Of a stretch of 64,000 bases of DNA, positions 27,734-35,074 are shown piece by piece; position 1 is the first letter of the stretch; each line of letters starts with the position of its first letter. The notes under the pieces were generated by a model. That model was not told the DNA's origin. It saw only the letters and a program-made list of their open reading frames with translations, and ran no database searches. Location of the stretch: contig JAFOMG010000017.1 in NCBI GenBank assembly GCA_017418975.1, positions 434,001 to 498,000 of the forward strand. Direction: 5' to 3'. The position numbers and the translations under genes were made by a program. The DNA comes from Sphingomonas sp. GTDB taxonomy: Bacteria; Pseudomonadota; Alphaproteobacteria; Sphingomonadales; Sphingomonadaceae.

Positions 27734-27840
27734 GACTTTCTCCCTTGGTTACAGCGGGCGAGATCGTCCGCATCCCCCTTGGACGCGCTGTTCCGGGAGA
27801 TCCTTGGAAAGGATATCGAAAATTTTTCCGAGCCGGCGGA

Positions 27841-28386
27841 TCAGTCGTCCGCGCCCGGCTTTCCGGCGATCATCCGCCGCACCTCGTGCATGCGCCACGA
27901 TATCGTAGCCTCCGCCACGCCCAGGATCGCCGCGGCTTCGGCATGGGTCAGCTGCTGCCCTGCGACGAGGACGGCGGTGTCGCGATAGGCCGGGGGCAGG
28001 CGCGCAATCGCGCTCTTGATCCAGAGCGCGTCGTGCAGGTCGCGCCCGTCCGGGCCGCGCGCCAGCCCCGCCAGCACCGCGAGGCGCTGGGCAACGCCGC
28101 CGAACGAGCGGCGGCGGCGATGCACGTCGCGGCAGGCATTGAACACGATGCCGCACAGCCAGGTGGTGAACTTCGCCTCGCCCCGGAAGCCGGCGATCCG
28201 CTCGACCAGCGTGCAGCATACGTCCTGGGCGACGTCTTCGGCATCGGCGCGCGAGCCGGTCAGTTGCCAGGCCAGGCCGTGTATCCGGTCATAGTGGCGC
28301 TCGATGAGCAGGCGGAACGCCTCGCGCTCGCCGGCGACCGCGCCGGCCAGAAGGTCCGCATCGGGATCGGCGGGCTGAATCTTCAT
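27841..28386 (-). CDS. ECF sigma factor
   Basis: 181 residues from the ATG at 28386 (MKIQPADPDADLLAGAVAGE). Region 2: REAFRLLIERHYDRIHGLAW ... AEDVAQDVCCTLVERIAGFR; region 4: IARLPPAYRDTAVLVAGQQL and a helix-turn-helix HAEAAAILGVAEATISWRMH. It probably directs the following vWA and TPR genes. No classical zinc anti-sigma (ZAS) gene follows; the TPR protein with its single membrane helix may take that role. An in-frame extension upstream is rich in Arg/Ala and not sigma-like. The 183 bases to the next gene upstream show nothing clear. Confidence 0.9.
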   Translation of the reverse strand: MKIQPADPDADLLAGAVAGEREAFRLLIERHYDRIHGLAWQLTGSRADAEDVAQDVCCTLVERIAGFRGEAKFTTWLCGIVFNACRDVHRRRRSFGGVAQRLAVLAGLARGPDGRDLHDALWIKSAIARLPPAYRDTAVLVAGQQLTHAEAAAILGVAEATISWRMHEVRRMIAGKPGADD

Positions 28387-28569
28387 GGACCGACCCGGCC
28401 AGGCCGCGCCGCGCCGGCGGGGGCGCTTCGGTTCCCGGAATTGTGCGGCGCGTCTTCCCCCGGCATGTTGTGCTTCTGCCGCAATCCCGGCCGCGACGCC
28501 ATCAGGCATCATGCGCGCGGCGGGCCTGTCGCTTCGGAAGGTCTCCCCGGGGAATTCGGCGGCGATGCG

Positions 28570-30744
28570 CTAGAAACGGCTCCTGATGGTCAGCCGGATC
28601 GTCCTGCCCACCGGGTCCTGATCGTCGCGGCCATAGCCCGGCGCCGGGCCTTGGATGCCCAGCCGGGCACCCGGCCGGGCATCGAGCAGATTGTCGATAT
28701 CCAGCCCGAACTGCGTGCCGATGGCGCGACGCGAGGCGGCGCCATCACGGTCCGGCCGGATCGCGCGCGCCAGCGCATAGCTGAATCTGAGATCCACCGT
28801 GCCGATCGCGGATACCAGAAGGTCTTCGGGGCCGTCGCGGCCGGTGTCGCGCCGCACGCGATAGCCGCTGCGCCAGCGCGCCGCCAGGTTCACGCCCCAG
28901 GGCCCGCTTCGCCCATCCATCTGCACCTCCAGCTGGTGGCGCGGCGCGCCGCCGCCGTCGCCGGCCAGGCGGTCCATCTCCGGCAAGCCTGCATGGATCA
29001 CGGTGAGGTTGCGCAATTGCAGATTGTGGTTGATCGCGATCCGAAGCGTGCCCGGCTTGGCCCCGCCCAGCGGGAAGGTGGCGCTGACATTGGAGGCCAG
29101 GCTCTCGGAGCGCGTGGACCGGAAATTGATCGGGCGCCGATCGATGATGGTGAGCCGTCCGCTGGCGTCGCGCTGGAACCGATCGGGGAACGCGGCCTCG
29201 ATATCCGGCGTGACTGCTGGCAGCGAACCGATGCCGTTGACCGCATCCGATCGCTGCACGCTGACGTTTCCGGTCAGGCTCCAGGGAGGGAAGGGGCCCG
29301 CCGATGCCGATAGCGTCATCCTGTCGAAGCGCGGCGGAAGCAGATCGGCCGTGCCGCCCAGGATCGGCAGGACCTGCGCGGATTCCCCGGTGGCGAAGTC
29401 GAACACCGTGATCGGCGCGCCGTAATAGGCCGGCGCAAACCGCTGGGCATCGGATACGCCATCGGTCGAGGTCGACCAGTTGCCGATCAGCCGCAGCTTG
29501 GACCGGGCCATCCAGATCAGGCCGGCGTTCAACCCCTTGCCGCGCCCGGCGTCGGTCTCGCGCAGCGTGCCGCCGAACGTCGCGGACATGCTGCCTAGCA
29601 GGCGCCCGATCGCCGAGCCGTGGCCGGGCGAAGGCGCGCGCCAGAGCGGGAGCGATACCGTGCCGCCAAGGTTGACATCGCGCGCGGAGAAAGTCCGCCC
29701 GGGTCCGGCGCCCAGCGAGGTCGTACGCGAGAACGATGCTCGCGTGGTCAGGTTGACGAGCACCGGCCCGGCGGGAAGATTGAATATCGGGCGGTTGGCC
29801 GACAGGGCAGTCGCCAGCGACCGCTGCCGCGAACCGGTATCCGCCAGGCCTTGTTGGCTCGCCGTGGAGAGTTGCCCGGTCAGCGAGGCCTGTAGCGACC
29901 AGCCCAGGAGCGAGCCGCTCAGGCCGCCGACCATCACCAGATTGCGGGTGGTGTGCCGGCTTTCGATCGGCGCGCCGCCGGACAGGGATATGGAGCGGTC
30001 GCTTCGTGCCTGACCCTGGACGTTGAGGCTCGTTGACCAGCGCCCCAGGACGCGGGTCAACGCCAGATTGGCCTCCAGCGTGGCCGCGGAGGGGCGCAGG
30101 CTGGCCGCCGCATAGCCGGGATGATCTTCCAGATAATGCGGCCGTTCCGCGCCAAGCAGCGCTGAATCCCGCGATGCGCGTATGCCGAACTGCGTGGTGC
30201 TGGTGCCCGCTATGGCGCCCCGGCGAAGATCGGCGGAGAGGCCCGACATGCCGCCGGCGGTGGGGGCCTTCGCATCGAACTGGCCGTCCCCGCTCCTGAA
30301 CCGGCGTTGCAGCACGATATTGACCACCCGCCGCGACGGATCGCCGCCATATCGCGCACCCGCTTCGCGCGGCAGAACCTCGACGCGCACCAGCGCATCG
30401 GACGGAAACCGGGAGAAGACACCGGGATCGGCAACGCGCTGGCCGTTGACGATGACGACGGGATCGTCCCCCAGCGCGTTGCTCCGGGCGGTGCGCTGGA
30501 TCACCTCGCCAATGTCATAGGCGCCCAGCGCGTCGATCGCATCCGCGTCCAGTTCGATTTCGGGCGGGATGTCGGAGGCGCCGCGGCGCCCCGTTACCAC
30601 GATCCGGTCGTCGTCGGGCGGAGGCGCGGGCGCGTCCTGCCCGGGCAGGGCTCCATGGTCCGCCACAGGGGCGGAGCCGGCGGATTGCCCGCCATTCGCG
30701 AGAGCCGCAAGCGCGCAGACCAGCAACTGCATTGCGAGCGCCAT
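28570..30744 (-). CDS. Short TonB-receptor-like outer-membrane protein with plug domain
   Basis: 724 residues. Signal peptide, then IVVTGRR at 48-54, a plug-like segment (IDALGAYDIGEVIQRTARSN, PVVIVNGQRV, VRVEVLPREAGARYGG) and a beta-barrel-like remainder ending in Phe (RLTIRSRF). Shorter and more divergent than substrate-transporting TonB receptors, with a plug that has VNGQRV in place of the usual RG-rich core. It has no N-terminal STN domain. It lies upstream of the ECF sigma/vWA/TPR group on the same strand. A role as transporter or as a structural/export pore is open. Confidence 0.75.
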   Translation of the reverse strand: MALAMQLLVCALAALANGGQSAGSAPVADHGALPGQDAPAPPPDDDRIVVTGRRGASDIPPEIELDADAIDALGAYDIGEVIQRTARSNALGDDPVVIVNGQRVADPGVFSRFPSDALVRVEVLPREAGARYGGDPSRRVVNIVLQRRFRSGDGQFDAKAPTAGGMSGLSADLRRGAIAGTSTTQFGIRASRDSALLGAERPHYLEDHPGYAAASLRPSAATLEANLALTRVLGRWSTSLNVQGQARSDRSISLSGGAPIESRHTTRNLVMVGGLSGSLLGWSLQASLTGQLSTASQQGLADTGSRQRSLATALSANRPIFNLPAGPVLVNLTTRASFSRTTSLGAGPGRTFSARDVNLGGTVSLPLWRAPSPGHGSAIGRLLGSMSATFGGTLRETDAGRGKGLNAGLIWMARSKLRLIGNWSTSTDGVSDAQRFAPAYYGAPITVFDFATGESAQVLPILGGTADLLPPRFDRMTLSASAGPFPPWSLTGNVSVQRSDAVNGIGSLPAVTPDIEAAFPDRFQRDASGRLTIIDRRPINFRSTRSESLASNVSATFPLGGAKPGTLRIAINHNLQLRNLTVIHAGLPEMDRLAGDGGGAPRHQLEVQMDGRSGPWGVNLAARWRSGYRVRRDTGRDGPEDLLVSAIGTVDLRFSYALARAIRPDRDGAASRRAIGTQFGLDIDNLLDARPGARLGIQGPAPGYGRDDQDPVGRTIRLTIRSRF

Positions 30745-30815
30745 CCTCCCCGTGCCCGGCAGGCTACCGAACCGTCATCCCGATCCACATCCGCGTCGCG
30801 GGGTGCCGGAAGCGC

Positions 30816-32363
30816 CTATGCCCGCGATGCGACGCGCGCCGGCGCCCAGACCGGCGGGTGCCGCTTGGCCCATGGCACCGCCTGCTCCAGCTCGAAGGCG
30901 AGCTCCAACAGCGTCCGCTCGTCGCCCAGGCGGCCGGCGAACTGCACGCCGATTGGCAGGCCTTCGGCCGTCCAATAGGTCGGCAGGCTGATCGCGGGTC
31001 CGCCAAAGGCATTCTGCGCCATCGTGTAGTCGGCATAGCCGTTCAGCCGGGAGGCCAGCGTGCCGAGCGGCAGCGAGCCGTTGATCTCGCCGATCTTCAC
31101 CGGCGGCTTCAGCAGGACCGGGGACATGAGGACGTCGACCTTTTCGAACACGCCGAAATACCCCTTGGCATAGGCGCCGACCCGCCCGAGCGCCTGGTCC
31201 GCGCTGGCGGGCGATATCAGGTCCCCCATCGCGCTGATCGCCGCGGAGGCGGGTTCGATCAGTTCGGCGAGATGCTGCGCGTCGAGCTTCGTGGCCGAGA
31301 GCAGATAGCGTTTGAGCTGGGCGCCTTCGAGCAGGTAGATCTGCGTGAAATCGGCCAGGAACGCCTTGGTGTCGAATGGCCATTTCACTTCCCTGACCTG
31401 ATGGCCATGGTCCTTCAGCACCTTGTAGGTGGCATCGAGGGCCATGAGCACGTCCTTGTCGGGCAGTGTCCCGCTGAGGCCGCCGATCAGCAGCCCGACG
31501 CGGAGCCGCCGGCTCGACGGCCCGTCGACGCACCCCACCGGCGGATAGACGCCATTCTGGCGAAGCTCGACCGATGCGAGGAAATTGGCGGTGTCGCGTA
31601 CCGTGCGCGAGATGCAGAGCGGCTCGGTCAGGTCGAGCTGGGCGAGGTGCCCCGGCGCATCGGGGACGCGCCCGCGCGACGGCTTGAGGCCGATCAGGCC
31701 GCAATTGCTCGCCGGAATGCGGATGGACCCGGCGCCGTCCGCCGCATGCGCCATCGGCACGATGCCGGCGGCGACGGCGGCCGCCGATCCGCCCGATGAG
31801 CCGCCGGGCGTATGGTCGAGCGCCCAGGGGTTGCGCGTGATCCCATATGCCAGCGTCTCGGAGGTGGGGAGCGCCCCGAACTCGCTCATCGTCGTGCGGG
31901 CCAGGACGTTGAATCCGGCCCGGCCGATCGCCGCCGCCATCGGGCCGTCCCGCCGTGCAATCGGCGCGACCCTGTCGAGCCGCGAACCGAAATGCACGCG
32001 CGTCCTTGCCAGATCCTCCTCATCCTTCATCAGGAACGGCACGCCCGTGAAGGGCTCGACGAAGCGCTTCGTGGCGAGCGCCTGCTTGCGCGCGCGATCA
32101 TAGAGCTTCTCGCTGAAGCAGTTGATGTCGGGCAGCACCGCTTCCGCCCGGGCGATGGCGGCGTCCAGCGCCTCGACCGGGTGAACCCGGCGCGCGCGGA
32201 TCGCTTCGGCCAGCGCCGTCGCGTCCATCTCGGCGAAGTCGCTCGCCGTCGCCGGCATCGCGAGGGCTGCGCCGGGGAGCAGCGCGCCGAGGCCCATGGC
32301 TCCGGCCCGTTGCAGAAAGTCGCGGCGTGTGCCGGCGGGCGAAAGGTCGCTGCTATCCACCAT
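30816..32363 (-). CDS. Tat-exported amidase (amidase signature family)
   Basis: 515 residues. A twin-arginine signal (TRRDFLQRAG with Arg13-Arg14) and a cleavage site near ALA-MPA. The Ser-cisSer-Lys triad of amidase-signature enzymes is present: Lys113 (LMKDEED), Ser189 (PGGSSGGSAAAV) and nucleophile Ser213 (DGAGSIRIPAS). It therefore hydrolyses an amide in the periplasm; candidates are peptide amides, acyl amides or aryl amides. It lies 27 bases after the PhoD gene on the same strand, so the two Tat substrates are probably co-transcribed. Confidence 0.93.
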   Translation of the reverse strand: MVDSSDLSPAGTRRDFLQRAGAMGLGALLPGAALAMPATASDFAEMDATALAEAIRARRVHPVEALDAAIARAEAVLPDINCFSEKLYDRARKQALATKRFVEPFTGVPFLMKDEEDLARTRVHFGSRLDRVAPIARRDGPMAAAIGRAGFNVLARTTMSEFGALPTSETLAYGITRNPWALDHTPGGSSGGSAAAVAAGIVPMAHAADGAGSIRIPASNCGLIGLKPSRGRVPDAPGHLAQLDLTEPLCISRTVRDTANFLASVELRQNGVYPPVGCVDGPSSRRLRVGLLIGGLSGTLPDKDVLMALDATYKVLKDHGHQVREVKWPFDTKAFLADFTQIYLLEGAQLKRYLLSATKLDAQHLAELIEPASAAISAMGDLISPASADQALGRVGAYAKGYFGVFEKVDVLMSPVLLKPPVKIGEINGSLPLGTLASRLNGYADYTMAQNAFGGPAISLPTYWTAEGLPIGVQFAGRLGDERTLLELAFELEQAVPWAKRHPPVWAPARVASRA

Positions 32364-32390
32364 GATCTGCTTCCTTCGGAGTGCTGGAGG

Positions 32391-34022
32391 TCAGGCGCTG
32401 AAGGTCCGGCGGCCCCGTTCCACCGCCATCGTCTTGCCGGGGCGAACCGCGAGCGAGCGCGTCTTGATCGTGTCGAGGAACACCCACTCGCCGATCACCC
32501 TGTCGGGCTGGAGCTGGACCGTCATGTAGCCGCGGTTGCTGGTATCGGCCCATTTCAGCTCGGGGCTGGCGCGCATGATGAACTGAGCGGTCAATTGCGG
32601 CGGCAGCGCCAGATAGGCTTCGATCCCTGGGGACGAGACGCTGTGCCCGCCGAACTCGACACCCGCGGGCTTGCCCTGCGAAGCGAGATCGAACGCCCAG
32701 CCATTATGGCTGTCGCCCGACAGCACGACCAGGTCGGCATCGGCGGTCTGGGCGGCGCCGAGCAGGCGGGCGCGCGCGGCGGGGAAGCCATCCCAGGAAT
32801 CCAGGTCGGGCGCGACGCCGGCCTTGCCCGCGGCCGAGAGCATCTTGAGGAACCCGGCCTGTTCGGGCGGCAATTTGAGGCTGGCGGCAAATGCCGCCGG
32901 CAGCTCGGGCAACCGCATCTGCCCCATGACCACTTGCTGCGCGACGACCTGCCATTTCGCGCCGCGTCGCTTCGAGCGGGCGATCCCGTCCTGGAGCCAT
33001 TGCTCCTGCTCGGGACCCATCAGCGTCCGCTCCGGAGCGGCCAATGGGCCGTCGCGCAGCGCCTTGAGTTTCGCGACCGGGTCACCGCTCGTGCCGATGA
33101 TCTCCACCGGATCCAGCCGCTCGCTGCGGGCGGTCAGCCGGGTTTCGGGGCGGAAGATCGTGGCCAGGTCGCCGATCTCGAAGCTCGACCAGGGCTTGCC
33201 CGACACCGGCAGCCATTCGTTCCAGGCTTTCATGGAGGCGCGCTTCCGCTCCTCATAATCGCCTTCGCCGGGCTGATGGTTCTCGGCGCCATGTGCCCAG
33301 GCGTCGTTCGCCGTCTCGTGATCATCATGCTGGACGATCATCGGGAACATCTGGTGCAGGCGTTGCAGATCGGGGTCGGCGCGATAGCTGGCATAGCGCA
33401 GGCGGTAATCGGCCAGGCGGATCGCCTCGCCCGCCGGCTCGATCAGGCGCCCGGCGACGGCCTGGTCCGCTCCCGGATAATAACCGCGCTGATATTCGTA
33501 GATATAGTCGCCCAGGTGCACCATCAGGTCGATATCGTCGCGCGCCGCCGCATGGGCATAGGCGTTGAACCAGCCATAGGGCAGGTTGGCGCAGGAGAAG
33601 ACGCCGAGGCCGAAGCGCTCGACCGGTCCGGCCGGCAGCGTCCGGGTCCGCCCGATCGGCGAAACCGCGCCGTCGGGGGCGATGAAGCGGTAGTAATAGG
33701 TCCGCCCCGGCTGCAGGCCGCCGACGATGACCCGCGCGGTATGGTCGTCCGCCCGGCCGGCCCGGGCGCCGCCGCTCGTCTTCTTCCGGAAATCGGGCGT
33801 CTCGGACAGTTCGGCGGTCAGCTGCGCATCGTCGCCATTGGCGGGCACATAGCGGGTCCAGAGCAGGATGGAGTCTGGCCCCGGTTCGCCGCTGGCGACA
33901 TTATGGGTGAAGCCGCGCGCGCTCAGCAATGCCTGGGCACGCGCCGCGCCGCCCATTGCCAGCGCGCCGATTCCGAAGCTGCCCGCCAGGACGAGGCTGC
34001 GGCGGTCCATGATGATCGTCAT
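32391..34022 (-). CDS. PhoD-type alkaline phosphatase/phosphodiesterase, Tat-exported
   Basis: 543 residues from the ATG at 34022. Tat-like signal with Arg7-Arg8 (DRRSLVLAGSFGIGALAMGG). N-terminal PhoD domain (ASGEPGPDSILLWTRY) and the metallophosphoesterase core with GLGVFSCANLPYG, HLGDYIYEYQRGYY, QHDDHETANDAW and VLSGDSHNGWAFDL. PhoD enzymes carry Ca and Fe ions and release phosphate from mono- and diesters such as teichoic acids or phospholipid headgroups. The TonB receptor further upstream and this enzyme may form a scavenging unit. No Pho box was recognised. Confidence 0.95.
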   Translation of the reverse strand: MTIIMDRRSLVLAGSFGIGALAMGGAARAQALLSARGFTHNVASGEPGPDSILLWTRYVPANGDDAQLTAELSETPDFRKKTSGGARAGRADDHTARVIVGGLQPGRTYYYRFIAPDGAVSPIGRTRTLPAGPVERFGLGVFSCANLPYGWFNAYAHAAARDDIDLMVHLGDYIYEYQRGYYPGADQAVAGRLIEPAGEAIRLADYRLRYASYRADPDLQRLHQMFPMIVQHDDHETANDAWAHGAENHQPGEGDYEERKRASMKAWNEWLPVSGKPWSSFEIGDLATIFRPETRLTARSERLDPVEIIGTSGDPVAKLKALRDGPLAAPERTLMGPEQEQWLQDGIARSKRRGAKWQVVAQQVVMGQMRLPELPAAFAASLKLPPEQAGFLKMLSAAGKAGVAPDLDSWDGFPAARARLLGAAQTADADLVVLSGDSHNGWAFDLASQGKPAGVEFGGHSVSSPGIEAYLALPPQLTAQFIMRASPELKWADTSNRGYMTVQLQPDRVIGEWVFLDTIKTRSLAVRPGKTMAVERGRRTFSA

Positions 34023-34047
34023 GTGGGTTCTCGCAGGGAGTGAGGGA

Positions 34048-34410
34048 TTATCGCGGATCGACCGGCAATGGGGCTGGCGCCATGGCGGGGGCCGGGGGCG
34101 CCTTTGCGGGGCCGGGGATGGCACGTAGCGCGGCGTCGATCGCCTTCACGCGCGCATGCGGCACCGCGTCGGGAAACATCGCCTCGAGCGTCTCCAGGCT
34201 CATCGCCTTGAACTGGTCATATTGCGGATGGGCCGTGAAACCCGGCAGCTCGCGTTCCAGCACCGCCTTTGCCGCGGGGTTGGCGGCGAGCTGCTCGATC
34301 GGCGTTCTGGCGCTGAACGCAGGCTTGTCCTGGCCGGCGGCGGCGTGCAGCGGCGCGGCCATCGCCTGCAGGGCGATGGCGAGCTGCAAGATTCGAAAAC
34401 CCGTGCGCAT
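34048..34410 (-). CDS. Small exported hypothetical protein
   Basis: 120 residues from the ATG at 34410, with a signal peptide (about 1-25: MRTGFRILQLAIALQAMAAP). The mature part has IEQLAANPAAKAVLERELPG and LEAMFPDAVPHARVKAIDAA, then a Pro/Ala tail. No domain is recognised with confidence. It lies 25 bases upstream of the PhoD gene on the same strand, so it probably belongs to that operon; similar small proteins occur beside PhoD-like enzymes. The stretch to the right end of the frame is shadow. Confidence 0.65.
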   Translation of the reverse strand: MRTGFRILQLAIALQAMAAPLHAAAGQDKPAFSARTPIEQLAANPAAKAVLERELPGFTAHPQYDQFKAMSLETLEAMFPDAVPHARVKAIDAALRAIPGPAKAPPAPAMAPAPLPVDPR

Positions 34411-34478
34411 CCATGCTGTCCTTGCTGAGCAAAGGAGCGATGCGGCGAGTGGAGCCGCCGCATCGCCCAGTTGGGGGG

Positions 34479-34973
34479 TTAGTTGATCGTGACGGCCGGC
34501 GAGACGGTGAGGCTGCCCGAGGCGTTGCAGACGCCGCCGATCAGCGCCAGGAAGCCGGTGGTGCCGGGCAGGGCGGCCGAGAGCGGGCCGGCGGTCGAGG
34601 TGAGGTTGCTCCACGGACCGACGACGTCGCGCGGGCCGCAGTCACCGAGACGGGTCGAGACGGCCATGTCCTTGATCGTCACGCTGGTCGACGACGTCGC
34701 CTGGACGCGCAGCGGCAGCACCAGGCCGTCGTCGCACGCCAGCGGGCCGCTGGCGGCGCTGCCGGTGTAGCTGGTGAAGGTGATGCCCGTCGAGTCGGTG
34801 GTGCCGCTCAGCGTGACGTTGCACACCGTGGTCAGGGTGCCGTTCAGGTCCTGGGTCAGCTGGCCCGAAGCCGTCACCGCGGTGTTGGCGGGCGACAGGG
34901 TCTGGGCCATGGCCGCCGACTGGAAGGCAACGATGCTGATGAGAGCGGCGACAGACTTGGTGAAGATGTTCAT
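34479..34973 (-). CDS. Secreted protein, PraB-like
   Basis: 164 residues from the ATG at 34973, preceded by AAGGAA. Signal peptide ends AMA-QT near residue 24. The mature part is rich in Thr/Ser/Gly with four to five cysteines (TVCNVTLSG, ACDDG, DCGPRDVVGPW, GVCNASGSLTV) and ends in SPAVTIN. The pattern resembles PraB (protein activator of alkane oxidation), a small secreted surface protein of Pseudomonas; this match is from memory and is not strong. It lies between two receptor-related genes and may be a surface or matrix component. Confidence 0.7.
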   Translation of the reverse strand: MNIFTKSVAALISIVAFQSAAMAQTLSPANTAVTASGQLTQDLNGTLTTVCNVTLSGTTDSTGITFTSYTGSAASGPLACDDGLVLPLRVQATSSTSVTIKDMAVSTRLGDCGPRDVVGPWSNLTSTAGPLSAALPGTTGFLALIGGVCNASGSLTVSPAVTIN

Positions 34974-35074
34974 CGTGAGTTTCCTTTTCAATGGAGATGA
35001 ATTTGAAACAAGGCACGTCCTTCACGGGTAGTTTCTGGTTATATGTGCGACCACATCTTTGAATTTTCGGGTAT

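Noticed and set aside
25946..27988. 680-residue plus-strand frame opposite the vWA lipoprotein
   Set aside because: Antisense to a complete lipoprotein with MIDAS motif; biased composition only.
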